A DNA stretch of 64,000 nt from Cepaea nemoralis (taxonomy: Eukaryota > Mollusca > Gastropoda > Stylommatophora > Helicidae), in contig JACEFZ010005582.1 in assembly GCA_014155875.1 (NCBI GenBank), positions 555,001 to 619,000 on the forward strand, given 5' to 3'. The notes below the pieces were generated by a model. The model worked only from the letters and a program-made list of their open reading frames with translations, did no database searches and had not been told where the DNA came from. This document shows, piece after piece, positions 35,031 through 47,196 of this stretch; the first letter of the stretch is position 1; each line of letters opens with the position of its first letter. Both the position numbers and the translations under genes were made by a program.

Positions 35031-35164
35031 CAAAGACTCACTTGTGAATTGATGTAGCCATTTAGTGTCGACGTCACCAAAGAGGAAGCTCCACAAGCCA
35101 TTGTGAACCAGCCCATGGTCCTGAACCTCTGAAATATAAGATAATGTCTCTAGGAGTAAATTGC

Positions 35165-35395
35165 CTGCTCGATGGCGAAGAAGTTAGGAATGCATTTCGT
35201 AATCCCGCATACCGCGTTCGAAACACAGCTGCTTGCGATTTGGAAGCAGACCACATTGCGTTTGTTCCCATACAAAGGTATGAGTGCCGGTCGTTCAGAA
35301 AGCAATGGCAAATTACATAACATAAACTTGCATATGAAATACAGACTGTCATAAATGCTAGAGCTGACTGCTATGTCCAGTAAGGATATGCACTA
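35165..35395 (+). repeat. SINE family A
   Basis: Contains GCGTTCGAAACACAGCTGCT and GTTCAGAAAGCAATGGCAAA, with 3' end GTCCAGTAAGGATATGCAC. Confidence 0.85.
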
Positions 35396-35399
35396 AACT

Positions 35400-35770
35400 T
35401 CGCAACAAAGAGTAATTTAGAAAGACAGAGGTGATGGTGATATCACAAAAATAGATCGCACATAAATGCATTATTACAGTAAATGATGTTATCAAGGAGC
35501 AAGTGGAGAAATTTAAATATCTAGGCACATGGATAACATCAGATGAAGGATGAATTACAGAGATAAAGAATAGAGTAGTAGAAGCAAGTCCTTCAAGAAG
35601 CAAATGCAAATTTTAAACTGATTAGAGAATTTACACGTAGACAGTCAATATTTTTGGACATGTTATCAGAAGAAATAAACTGGATAACTTGGTGACAGCT
35701 AGCAATATTGAGGGCAAGAGAACAAGGGGAAGACAGAGAAGTAAATATCCTAAACATTAGCAATGAATAC
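35400..35770 (+). pseudogene. LINE C-terminal fragment with internal deletion
   Basis: EKFKYLGTWITSDE (about 35500-35545) is followed within 150 bp by NIFGHVIRRNKLDNLVTASN and IEGKRTRGRQRSKYP. In other copies about 100 residues separate these, so the copy has an internal deletion. Confidence 0.7.
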
Positions 35771-35799
35771 ATCGCGAATCACTAAAGACCTGTGCCAAA

Positions 35800-36639
35800 G
35801 CAAATGAGTTAAAACGATATTAGACAGTTTGAATGTGCATCGTTTGTGTAAATGATTCTTCCGCGAGATCATCGAGTGAAATTAATATTCATAAAATACA
35901 GCGGTAGCACTTTGTGACTATGATTAGACTATGAATTCTGTCAAAATATCCGGAATCGATTACTAGAGCGAGATGTGTTAATTGAGAAACTGTGTAGAAA
36001 CCTTTTGAGACTGTGAACTCCCTAAAAGATTGTTCTTCGCTAGAGCGCTGAATGCAGCTTATTATTGACCAAAAGTTTCTGTAGTTAAATAATGTTAAAT
36101 CTAGACAGTGTAATTAAGACTTCTTAAACTAAATGTTACTTAAAAATGTGTAAATGATAATATCAGTTTTGTTGTGAGAATTCAGTTGCTATCGGTGTTA
36201 AAACCTTTATGACGTTCAACGTAATGATTAGAAATTAGGGTTATAATTAAATGTTTTTAACCTCATAACATTGTAATGTAATTTAATGGGGTCACAGATG
36301 CAAAATCAAAATATTATGATTAATAATCTACATTATGTAGAAATGTGTGCAAGATTTGAAGAAGACAGTTACTACCCTTTAATGAAGGAAGTGTTTAACA
36401 TTAGACAAGATGCATTAAGATAACCATTCAAATGGATTGACTAAACTAACACTGCAATCGAGTGTTGTGTTATGCATCTAAATCTGTGACTCTAACCTGA
36501 GAATTGGTGAGGGAGGGAGGGAGAGTTGTTAGTGAATACGGACCAGCCATAAAGATCCAGTAACAGAGTATGGAGATGAACACTAATACAGTGCGCAGAT
36601 ATCTACTAACACCACATTATAACAGAAGATGTCATGCTT
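35800..36639. other. Intronic stretch, nothing recognised
   Basis: AT-rich, without long frames or identified repeats, up to the start of the 46-bp array. Confidence 0.4.
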
Positions 36640-37715
36640 GCTGTGATGTATAACAAGATGTAACTAAATGTCATGTGTCATGCTAGTTGAGATATATATA
36701 TATATATAGATGTTCCTAAATGTGATGTGTCATATTAGCTGTGCTATCTATCAAGATGTCACTAAATGTGTTGTGTCATATTAGCTGTGCTATCTATCAA
36801 GATGTCACTAAATGTGTTGTGTCATATTAGCTGTACTATCTATCAAGATGTCACTAAATGTGTTGTGTCATATTAGCTGTGCTATCTATCAAGATGTCAC
36901 TAAATGTGTTGTGTCATGTTAGTTGTGCTATCTAGATGTCAATAAATGTGATGTATCATGCTAGCTGTGCTATATAACAAGATGTCACTAAATGTGATGT
37001 ATCATGCTAGCTGTGCTATCTATCAAGATATCACTAAATGTGATGTAGCAAGCTAGCTGTGCTATATAACAAGATGTCGCTAAATGTGTTGTGTCATATT
37101 AGCTGTGCTATCTATCAAGATGTCACTAAATGTGTTGTGTCATATTAGCTGTGCTATCTATCAAGATGTCACTAAATGTGTTGTGTCATGTTAGTTGTGC
37201 TATCTAGATGTCAATAAATGTGATGTATCATGCTAGCTGTGCTATATAACAAGATGTCACTAAATGTGATGTATCATGCTAGCTGTGCTATCTATCAAGA
37301 TATCACTAAATGTGATGTATCATGCTAGCTGTGCTATATAACAAGATGTCGCTAAATGTGTTGTGTCATATTAGCTGTGCTATCTATCAAGATGTCACTA
37401 AATGTGTTGTGTCATATTAGCTGTGCTATCTATCAAGATGTCACTAAATGTGTTGTGTCATGTTAGTTGTGCTATCTAGATGTCAATAAATGTGATGTAT
37501 CATGCTAGCTGTGCTATATAACAAGATGTCACTAAATGTGATGTATCATGCTAGCTGTGCTATATAACAAGATGTCGCTAAATGTGATGTGTCATGTTAG
37601 CTGTGCTATCTAGATGTCAATAAATGTGGTGTGTCATGTTAGCTGTGCTATCTAGATGTCAATAAATGTGATGTATCATGCTAGCTGTGGTATATAACAA
37701 GATGTCACTAAACGT
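36640..37715. repeat. 46-bp minisatellite with 272-bp higher-order repeat
   Basis: Basic unit about 46 bp (TGTCACTAAATGTGTTGTGT + CATATTAGCTGTGCTATCTA + TCAAGA) with shorter variants. A marker variant GTCATGTTAGTTGTGC occurs at 36913, 37185 and 37457, exactly 272 bp apart, so six-monomer blocks were duplicated as a unit. Confidence 0.95.
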
Positions 37716-37734
37716 CATGGTCCATATTTCTTGT

Positions 37735-38030
37735 TGTAGAAAAAGAATGTTGAGATGCTACATAGAAATTGTGCTTTTGTATGGATTCAAAGCGTGGACA
37801 ATGAGTAAACAGGCTGACAAACACTTGATGGCTGTGGAAATGTCGTTTCTCAGGAAATTGCAAAGAATACCATGGAAAGACAGAAAAGCCAATGGCCAAG
37901 TCCTGCAAGAAAGAGAATAAAATCGTAAACTGAATAGAGAAATTAGAGGTAGACAGTCGCACATTTTTGGTCACGTTATGTGAAGAAATAATTGGAGAAC
38001 TTGGTGACAACTGGCAAGATCAAGGGTTTT
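37735..38030 (+). pseudogene. LINE C-terminal fragment after 46-bp array
   Basis: Reads RMLRCYIEIVLLYGFKAWTM, DKHLMAVEMSFLRKLQRIPW and RGRQSHIFGHVM. The family is that of 6255-6735. The upstream part is replaced by a 46-bp tandem array. Confidence 0.8.
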
Positions 38031-38255
38031 GCAGGGTTCTGTTATTACGTGTAGGGCTTGACTCGGCCATTGTATAGACCTTTCTGAGATGTAAATTTTA
38101 CAATGCTGTTGTATGTCTACCCCAAATTGATCTTCTTGCCCACGAGTACATATTGCTGTAACAGCTGTCTTTAGTTTGGTGTGCCTATGGCTGTTGAGTC
38201 TGTTATGTCCTGTTCTGAAGGTTACGATGGTGATTTCGTCACACCTGTTCAAATG
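38020..38255 (-). pseudogene. C-terminal zinc-finger-like region of a Jockey/I-type LINE
   Basis: DEITIVTFRTGHNRLNSHRH, TAVTAICTRGQEDQFGVDIQ and QHCKIY resemble the TGH-RL-----------C-CG--Q-T--H----C end typical of I, R1 or Jockey-type elements, with one Cys changed. No further domains. Confidence 0.55.
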
Positions 38256-38639
38256 ATAACAGTCATGTCATCGTTAATCTGGTTCTCTTTTGAGAGAGGT
38301 TTTTTTAAAGGTTTTTCGTTTGTAATACGCAAATGGAATATCTGAAAAAGCCTATAGGAAACGATATTAAAGCATCGTAAAGTGTGGGTGGAGAAGATCA
38401 AATAATGACATGGGACCGCATCGCTCGGTGAAGTATTGGTGTATGATAAGACAGACGAGGTCGGGGCTTTTTTGGGATCGCATGTATAGTGTCGAAGAAC
38501 AGACAGAGCGACCAGATGTTCTGGTCGACACTCAGAACTACGAGGAAAGACCAGACGGACATATAATCAGACTGCTACTGGTACTAAGCCGGTCTCCCTG
38601 GCCTAGGTGTCTAGGTGTTAACGTCTTTCTCCGCAATTC

Positions 38640-38830
38640 CGTATATTCTCGTGAGTAACGTAACCTGTGCAAGAATCGGTAGCGGTTCTCGCCGCATTGG
38701 TAACTTACGGGGTATGTGAGCCGGTCGCTCAGAAAGCAATGGCAAACGACTGAGCGTAATCTTGCCTAGTACATCAACAGCAGCTGACAATGCTGATGTT
38801 GACTGCAACGTCCTGTAAGGGATATGCCAA
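38640..38830 (+). repeat. SINE family A, diverged 5' part
   Basis: The 3' part is clear (GCTCAGAAAGCAATGGCAAA, CGTCCTGTAAGGGATATGCC); the tRNA-like 5' part is poorly preserved. Confidence 0.7.
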
Positions 38831-39021
38831 AATAAAAACTGGTAACATTAATATTGGGACTCGACGCTGGCGGTTGATGATGAGGACGAAGCACGTATGG
38901 TATTGTCCCTGGTGCTTTGATGTCGGTTCTTGACCCAACTGAAGTCAACGTTCTCTGAACTCGTATTTTAGATATTATCTTTGGTAATATGCAACTGGAA
39001 TACCTGGAGATGGTACAGAAA

Positions 39022-39054
<33 letters not shown>
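39022..39054. repeat. Poly-G run
   Basis: About 33 consecutive G on the plus strand; could form a quadruplex or be an assembly artefact. Confidence 0.95.
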
Positions 39055-39055
<1 letters not shown>

Positions 39056-39358
39056 ACGGGAAACAAAACAAGCGTAAAGTAACGTCACGTTTGGGTGAAT
39101 AACATCAAAGCATGAAATGAAAGAATTCACGTGTGGGTGAACAGCATCAAAGGATGAAATGAAAGAAGTCGCGTGTATGTGAACAACATCAAAGTATTAA
39201 ATGAAAACACATGAATCCGATCTTCAGTGCGGAGATAGGAACTGGTCATGATCATAATAATGACACGGAAAGAATAAGAAACTAAGCAATACAACAGAAG
39301 GCCAGACAAAAAGGAGATCAGAGAAGACACAAAGGGCGTCAATCAACATGTACTTTAC

Positions 39359-39519
39359 CTGTACAAAAGCTGGTCTGCAGGAGCCATATCCGCAAGATGT
39401 GTCCTCGGTCTGCTGCAGGTCCTTGTCGTGAGGTTTGTGGTTGACACCGTTGACGTGTTGTTCTTCTATAGTGAGATTTTGAGGCAGGAATGATACCTTC
39501 GCTTCACAGCCGGCCTCGT
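39359..39519 (-). CDS. SLCO/OATP exon, cytosolic N-terminus (partial gene)
   Basis: The frame ends in CGYGSCRPAFVQ directly before a GTAAAG donor at 39358-39353. A Cys-Gly-x-Gly-Ser-Cys-x-Pro motif just before TM1 is typical of invertebrate OATPs. Upstream residues are hydrophilic (SFLPQNLTIEEQHVNG), as expected for the cytoplasmic N-terminus. I place the acceptor AG at 39521-39520, because an in-frame TGA lies just upstream, so the start codon must be in an earlier exon outside the recognised part. The exon ends in phase 0 and exon 29091-29340 begins in phase 0, but TM1 residues are missing between them. The acceptor choice is the weakest point. Confidence 0.6.
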
Positions 39520-39839
39520 CTGTTCAGATTACATTTGAAATCTATATCTATAAAACAGAGTGTATGTATATATGTATGTATGTATATATGTATGTATGTA
39601 TATATGTATGTCCTTTATTTGTTCGCGAACGGCCCATCCGATTGAGATGAAATTTTCTACACGCCTTCCTTTCATTCCAGAGCTGTCAACTGTCATAGTT
39701 TTTTTCTTCTTCTTCCTCCTCCTCCCTCCTCCCCCTCCCAAAATACGTACGTAAATATATGATGATGATGATGAAAGAATCCCCGAACCAAAACGCTAGG
39801 GAAAGGAAAGAAAATGACGTGACTACACAGAATCGTCAC

Positions 39840-39990
39840 ACGGCAATCATCATCATCAAGTGCCGTGCCGGCTGGCGTAGGCGTTCATGGCTCTCCGTAG
39901 ATCTCAGTCTTTGGTTTTTTGGATCAACTCTGCTGCTGATATTCCTCCATGCCACGGCAATATCAATAACAATTCATCTTTTTATGTGTA
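39840..39990 (-). pseudogene. Fragment of another LINE 3' end
   Basis: Shares CTGGCGT-GGCGTTCATGGC and GATATTCCTCCATGCCAC with 61840-61945. It begins with ATC repeats like other LINE tails here. Confidence 0.5.
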
Positions 39991-40049
39991 AGGAAGTTAT
40001 CTACAGTCGTGTAGAAGGGAAGAACTAGACGAGTATGAATTCGGAATGG

Positions 40050-42152
40050 CGAACTCTCTCCCCCTCTCTTCTCCTCCCTCTACCTCCTCCCTCCACCCTT
40101 CTCCTCTTCCTCCTCCCTCTCATCCCTCTCCCTCCTCCCTCCTCCTTCTCCCTCTTCCTTCTCCCTCTTCCTCTCCCCTCCTCCTCCATCCTCCTCCCTC
40201 CTACTCCCTCCGCCTCCTCCCCCTCCTCCCTCATCTTCCCTCCTCCTCCCTCTCCCTCCTCATCCCTCCTCCTCCTGCCTCCCTCCTCCTCCTCTGCCTC
40301 CTTCTCCCTCATCATCCTCCCTCCTCCTTCTCCCTTCTTCTCCCTCTTCCCTCTTCCTCCTCCTACCTCCTCCCTCCTCCTCCTCCCTCCACCCTCCTCC
40401 TCCCTTCTCCTCCTCTTCCTCCTCCCTTTCCTTCCTCCTCCTCCTCCCTCTACCTCCTCCTCCCCCTACCTCTTTCCTCCTCCCTCCTCCTCCTCTTCCA
40501 CCTCCCTTTCCTTCCTCCCCTCCTCATTCTCCCTCCTTCCTCTCCCTCCTTCCTCCTTCTCCTTCCTTCTTCTCCCTCTGCCTCCTCCCTCCTCCTCTCC
40601 CCTCCTCCTCCCTCCTCCTCCTTCTCCTCCTCCCTCCTTCTCCCTTCTTCTCCTCCTCTCCCCTCCTCCTCCTACCCTCTACCTCTTCCCCTCCTCCCTC
40701 ACCCTCCTCCATCCTCCTCCTCCCTCTTCCTCCTCCTCCCTCTTCCTCCTCCTTCCTCTTCCTCCTCCTTCCTCCTCCTCCCTCTCCCTCTTCCATCCTC
40801 CTCCCTCTTCCTCCTCCTTCTTCCTCCTCCTCCTTCCTCCTCCTCCCTCCTCCTCCCTCTTCCTCCTCCTCCTACCTCCTCCCTCCTCCTCCTCTCTCCT
40901 CCTCCCTCCTCCCTTTTCCTCCCTCCTCCTCCTCCCTCTACCTCCTCCCTCCTCCTCTCCACTCTTCCTCCTACCCTCTTCCTCTTTCCCTCCCCCTCCT
41001 CCTATCCCTCCTTCTCCCTCCTCCTCCTTCTTCCTCCCTCCTCCTCCTCCTCCCCCTCCTCCTTCCTCCTCCTCCCTCTCCTCCTCCTCACTCCTCCTCC
41101 TCCTCACTCTTCCTCCTCCTCTACCTCCTCCCTCCTCCTCCCTTCACATTCCTCCTCCTCCCTCTTCCTCCTCCTCCCTCCTCCTCATACCCTCCTCCTC
41201 CCTTCTCCTCCTCCCTCCTCCTCCCTCTACCTCCTCCTCCCTTCACATTCCTCCTCCTCCCTCTTCCTCCTCCTCCCTCCTCCTCCTCATCCCTCCTTCT
41301 CCCTCCTCCTCCTTCTTCCTCCCTCCTCCTCCTCCTCCCTCCTCCCCCTCCTCCTTCCTCCTCCTCCCTCTCCTCCTCCTCACTCCTCCTCCTCCCTCCT
41401 CCTCCTCCCTCTACCTCCTCCCTCCTCCTCCCTTCACATTCCTCCTCCTCCCTCTTCCTCCTCCTCCCTCCTCCTCCTCCCTCCTCCTTCCTCGCTCCTC
41501 CTCCCTCCTCCTCCCTCCTCCTCATCACTCCTCCTCCCTCCTCCTCCTTCTTCCTCCCTCCTCCTCCCCCTCCTCCTTCCTCCTCCTCCCTCTCCGCCTC
41601 CTCCCTCCTCCTCCTCCTCCCTCTACCTCCTCCTCCCTCCTCCTCCCTCTACCTCCTCCCCCCTCCTCCCTTCACATTCCTCCTCCTCCCTCTTCCTCCT
41701 CCTCCCTCCTCCTCTCTCCGCCTCCCTCCTCCTCCTCCTCCCTCTACCTCCTCCCTTCACATTCCTCCTCCTCCCTCCTCCTCCCTCCTCCTCTTCCCTC
41801 CTCCTCCTCCCCTCCTTCTCCTTCTCCCTCCTCCTTCTCCCTCTTCCTCCTCCCTCTTCCTTCTCCCTCCGCCTCCTCCCTCCTCCTACTCTCTCCTCCT
41901 CCTCCTCCTCCTCCCTCTCCCTCCTCCTCCCTCTCCTCCTACTGCTCCCTTCTCCTCCTGCGTTCTCCTCCTCCCTCCTTCTCCCTCCTCCTCCCTCTTC
42001 CTCCTCCCTCCTCCTCGCCTCCTCCTCCACCCTACTCCTCCCTCCTCCTCCTAATCCCTCCTCCTCCCTCCTATTCCTCCCTACTCCTCCTGTCTCCTCC
42101 CTCCTCCTCCCTCCTCTTCCCTCCTCCACCTCCCTCTTCCTCCTCCCTCCTA
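40050..42152. repeat. 2.1-kb CT-rich polypyrimidine tract
   Basis: Almost only C and T on the plus strand (CCT, TCC, CTC runs) with rare purines. A CTTCACATTCCTCCTCCTCC segment recurs near 41144, 41232, 41431, 41670 and 41755, so part of the tract grew by larger-scale duplication. Long Ser/Pro/Leu frames here come only from composition. Confidence 0.95.
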
Positions 42153-42159
42153 CATTTAC

Positions 42160-42840
<681 letters not shown>

Positions 42841-42866
42841 AGCTAGTTTTATATATACAAAGAAGT

Positions 42867-42867
<1 letters not shown>

Positions 42868-42932
<65 letters not shown>

Positions 42933-42962
42933 CGCGCGTTGTGTGTGTGTGTGTGTGTGTGT
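42868..42962. repeat. (TG)n microsatellite
   Basis: TG runs with a small GCGCG interruption, followed by GAGAGG-rich sequence to about 43200. Confidence 0.95.
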
Positions 42963-43439
42963 GGAGGGAGAGAGGGAGGGAGAGGAGGAGTAAAAGATAG
43001 AGGTACAGGGTGATGGATAATATAATAGAGATTCACAAAAGTTTAAGACAGTAGGAGAGAGAGGGGAAGGGGGGAAGATAGTCAGACAGGGCGAGAGACA
43101 GACAGATTCGAGATAGATGGGATGAGATAAGGAGATATAGAAATGCAGAGATAGAGAAGTAGACAAAAATTCCCAAATATAAATAGAGGATATATAGAGA
43201 TAGAGCGAACGACTGAACGACATTTTTTTTTTCCATGGGGTTAAAAGTTGGGCACGCAGGCCCGCCTGACATTTTGTCCTTCTTATCTCTCTGCTGTCAT
43301 ATATTATTTGACTCACACATCACTTATGAAGCTACTCTTAGACAACAACAACAATAATAACAATATATGCGTCAAAACGCATTGGAAATGGGCTGTTAAG
43401 CTTTAGGAATATTTAGCAAGGGAATAGCTCCCCCGACGT

Positions 43440-44500
43440 TTCTGGCCAGGAAAATATATTTGGTCAAATGCAGCCACTTTTGCCTATGCTGTTTATGAAG
43501 GGTTCCCAAACAGACAGGAGAAGGCGTCCAATAGAGTCAGATATAATATTTTGAAGTTTTTGATTACGGAGAAGAGTCTTTCCTTGGTTGGTAAACTGGA
43601 TTGGGGCAATCATGTATGCTCTAACAGAAACCAAATAGATCAGGAGCTGAAGGCGACAATGGGCAAAGTGATGGATTGGTGTTCGGAGATTAATGCTATC
43701 ATTCATCATCATCATCTTCTTCCACTTCTGCCGTCAAGCGCCGTGGGGAGGAATATTTTGCGTTCCAGTGCCCGATTGGCGGCACTGGATAGTGTCATTC
43801 CGTGTGGCTGTACAATGTCTTTGATGTCGTCAATCCATTTTCTTCTTGTAGCATATGATCTTTGATGTAAGGCCAGTGATGGTAGTTTCTGGAATGCTAT
43901 CATTAACCTAGAAAAAGGCATCTGACTTGTGGTGCCTTTTGACGATAATACTGTTAAAGCTAACCTCCCATGCCTAATAATAAATGATAGAAATGTGAAT
44001 AGAGAAAGCAGACACAAGTAACTGGGAATCACTTTTCATAGACGCCTGTCCTTTAGGGCCCATGTTGAAATGGTGGTTACAAAGTGTAAGAAGGAGCTCA
44101 ATACACTGAAGAATATGTCAGCAATTGACATTGAGCAGAACATGCTATTCACACTTTTTCAGCACTTGATCATTTCATTGGTAGAGTATAGACTTGGTAT
44201 TCTGACTGTCTCAAAGAGTCAGCTGGTGAAACTAGAGAGCATACAGACTGAAGCCATGAGAGTGATTCTGTATGTTCAAGGCACACCCAGTAGTGTGTAT
44301 TCAATTCATCCTGACGTTGCCGACCATTGCAGACAGGCACAAGGTTTTGCAGGCAAGGTCATACCTTAAGGTAGCTGCGGACATGAAAACCCCCTGCAAG
44401 ATTCACTGGATGCAATCAATGGCCACAGCCTGGTAAAAGGAAGATCATGGATGGCTCAGGCAGAAGGTACCACCAGAGTAGTGTGCACATTTGAGAAGTT
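43440..44500 (+). pseudogene. Decayed I/Jockey-like LINE RT, plus strand
   Basis: The frame 44070-44369 reads VTKCKKELNTLKNMSAIDIE, HLIISLVEYRLGILTVSKSQ and LESIQTEAMRVILYVQGTPS, the post-RT region of LINEs that end in RNase H. Upstream GKLDWGNHVCSNRNQIDQEL (about 43590) is a weaker RT piece. It is interrupted by another LINE at 43704-43892 and cut at about 44500 by an opposite-strand LINE. Confidence 0.7.
43704..43892 (-). mobile_element. 5'-truncated LINE insertion with 12-bp target duplication
   Basis: A 189-bp minus-strand LINE 3' end of the 21690-22110 family (LALHQRSYATRRKWIDDIKD) with a GATGATGATG tail. It is flanked by AATGCTATCATT at 43692-43703 and 43893-43904. It lies within an older LINE. 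Confidence 0.85.
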
Positions 44501-45335
44501 AGTTAGTTAGTTAGTTAGTCGACAGATCATCTTCATTGCACATCGAACCATTCAGTCCATAAGTGCTCGGATCACCTTCTCAGCAAATCCGGCAGCGTGT
44601 AGCGGCTAACGACGCCAGTTCTGTGTTGGTTTATCAATCTTCTTTGGCTTCCTGCGTTGTTTTCTTGTTTGGCCACACCTCTTTTAATTTGCTATCCTTG
44701 CAGTCTGACCATGGTATGATCACTGTCATCACTTGGTTCTCGCAAAAGTCTTACTTCTCGTAGAGCATTCAGAAAAAAAAAATGTTGAATTCAGAATGTC
44801 AGCCTGGTCCATGGCGCGTCCGCTCTCCACCGTAGCCTTACCTACGAGCTTGTCAGTCCGCTCATTTCCTTGTACTCCTGCATGCCCTGGCACGAAATTG
44901 AAACTAATCTTTGCCAGCCGAGACCGCTCCAGAGACAGCAACCACTCTCTTCGGATCAACCCCATCTCTATCCACTTGAGCATGCTCATTGAGTCACTAA
45001 GGAAACATGCCCTAGTGAATGTCTGTGTCTCGAGCCATGTTATTGCTTTACTTACTGCCATGACTTCCATAGTCAGACTACTTGTGGTCTCAACAAAAGC
45101 ACCAGAGTCCTCCTTCACAATTCTCCCTCCTGCCTGAGCCGTAAAGACCCATGAGCTTCTCACATGTCGGACGATCGACCCATTTGTGTAGATGACATCA
45201 TCACCGTCTAATGAATTCTCAAAAATCAAAGCTTGTATTTCCACCTCCACAGCAGCCGGATTTTCTTGTCTGCATTTGATAAGATTGGCAGAGGCAAGAA
45301 GTGGGGTTAGAGTGCCGAAAAGAAATTTAGAATAG
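44500..45335 (-). pseudogene. RNase H and 3' end of a LINE
   Basis: The frame 44729-45250 reads GDDVIYTNGSIVRHVRSSWV (RNase H, with Asn where the family usually has Asp), SSLTMEVMAVSKAITWLETQ, FLSDSMSMLKWIEMG and FNFVPGHAGVQGNERTDKLV. The order of Asp/Glu/Asp/His motifs is that of the RNase H of I/Tad-like non-LTR elements. Downstream to 44500 is the same 3' end as at 6765-7130, with a (GTTA)n tail. Confidence 0.85.
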
Positions 45336-45344
45336 TTAGTTAGT

Positions 45345-45868
45345 TAGTTAGTCGCGGTTCCAACATCACAGTAAAGGGTCATCCCCATTATGATCCGTTC
45401 CCGTGCCAGTGAATGTCACATAATGTTCCTCACTGCCCCATGTGAAAAGTGGAAAAGACAGGAGTCTCAACAAACAACGGCTCGCTCAGGCACACTGTGC
45501 ATAATGCCGCCGCCAGAATGTCACCACAAGTCCTCTACGAAACATACAGTTCATTCTTGATGGAATTGGCAGTCACTTTCCCAAATAAATGTTCACCTAC
45601 AAGGTCTCAGTGTTTCTAGAAGTTGTTGTTCCGTTTCTAGAGGTTTTCTAGCCAGCCACGCTATTTTTCCTCCGAAATGCAGTTCATGCAACAAAACAAC
45701 CTCGGACAGATGTAAAAACATTTCACTGTACATAATGCGGTCGCCAGAATGCCATCACAAAAGTCCTCTACGAATTCAGACTTGTGTGGGTTTATAATCA
45801 CAATGGGCCATGGTTGTAGAGAGTGGCCAGTGGGTGCTACGGAAGTATAAATTCAGAATTAATTCATG
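45345..45868. other. Stretch between two LINE fragments, nothing recognised
   Basis: CATAATGC-GCCGCCAGAATG and CACAAGTCCTCTACGAA occur twice (about 45500 and 45735), a diverged duplication of unknown origin. Confidence 0.4.
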
Positions 45869-45869
45869 A

Positions 45870-46470
45870 CTACCCCTGGCGATGCGACAATATATACCGA
45901 TGGTTCTGCGTTAAGAGGGGAAAAAACTGCATCTGGATTCATGGCAAAAGCAAATGGCTAATGTTTAGTGAAGGGAAGCTTGGCGTATGACGCCACAACC
46001 TCAAGTCTGAGAATGGAGGTGGAGGTGGTTACTGCAATTCTCCGCTGGTTGGAAAACAAACTGTATAAGCATGTTGTGATTGTAACTGATTCACAAAGCA
46101 TGCTAACATGCTTCGTGCAGAATGGCAAGCATCGATTCAGAGGTCAAGGGTTGTGAGCATTCGCTTTATCTTTTCTCCAGGACACTCTGGTGTGGTTGGA
46201 AATGAACAGGCGGATAGATTGGATGATGCTGCATCTTTAAGGGGCGATTTGATGTTGCACGAAAAGACGGATGTGGTGAAAGCCCTCTGGGAGCATGTGA
46301 ACAATGCAGATGAACAGATAGACTATCATGGTCTGGAGAGAATGCAGCAGAAGGGGGTGGTCAGGGGATCTGGTCGACTATCGTCACTCAAAGATGAAGC
46401 AAGATGGACATATAATCAGTTGCAGCGGGCATCATTAGTATTGGAACTCTTTGCTGGTTGTTGAAGATGA
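45870..46470 (+). pseudogene. RNase H domain of another LINE, frameshifted
   Basis: YTDGSALRG (about 45895), SLRMEVEVVTAILRWLENKL and VIVTDSQSMLTCF, then in another frame VVSIRFIFSPGHSGVVGNEQ, ADRLDDAA. The frame changes at about 46120-46140. A different subfamily from 44500-45335 and on the opposite strand. Confidence 0.8.
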
Positions 46471-46870
46471 GGACTGAGCGCTTATGGGAATGCCCCGAGT
46501 GCAATGATGTCGGTTCTGGACACAAATTAACTCTGGAAAAGGTAATAATCATTAATACATGACTCATTAATACTAATAGTTTGACATATCAATTATAGTT
46601 AGCTACGGTAGGTATATCATTAGTGTAGTAGACATAAAGAGATGGACAGAGATAGAAAGGTTGACGCAGAGATAGAAAGACAGACACAGAGATAGAAAGA
46701 TAGACACAGAGACAGAAAGACAGACACAGAGATAGGTAGATAGAAACAGAGATAGAAAAGTAGATAGAAGAGACAGACATAATGTATGTTATAACTGTAG
46801 TGCAAATGCAGATACATCCGTTGTAGTGTGTAATGTATTAGGTCTTCACAACTTAGGTCATGATGTATGA

Positions 46871-47189
46871 TGTAACAGTAAGGGAGGAGTACTGGGGTAT
46901 TATTAGAATCTAGTGGGAAATAGATACAGCACGATTGAGCATCGAGAGTGAAAGGGTGAGAGATGCTCAATCGTGACGTATTGGGTTGGCAAGGGCAGTT
47001 AAGATCCGGCCTTTGACCGAAGTGGAGGAGAACATCGAAGCTTTGTCATCTTACACCAATAAACGTTATATCAACAAGAAAACAACATGCCTTCGTGTTC
47101 TTATACACTGGTATAGGATGCTCAATCGTGCTGTATCTATTTCCCACTAGATTCTAATAATACCCCAGTACTCCTCCCTTACTGTTACA
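46871..47189 (-). repeat. 3' LTR of element 2 with 73-bp inverted arms
   Basis: Starts TGTAACAGT next to a polypurine tract and ends ACTGTTACA. Arms 46871-46943 and 47117-47189 are perfect reverse complements. A TATA-like TATACCAGTGTATAAG lies after the first arm on the minus strand. The central part (46946-47115) is shared with 55942-56109. A 319-bp TIR element would look similar, but the PPT and the match to the other end of the element favour an LTR. Confidence 0.75.
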
Positions 47190-47196
47190 CCTCCCC
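47190..47196 (-). promoter_or_regulatory. Polypurine tract of element 2
   Basis: GGGGAGG abuts TGTAACAGT, the 3' LTR start. Confidence 0.65.

Noticed and set aside
46871..47189. Stand-alone 319-bp TIR transposon or MITE
   Set aside because: Its core also occurs at the other end of element 2, a polypurine tract adjoins it, and a primer site adjoins the other copy; LTR with fold-back fits better, though not beyond doubt.
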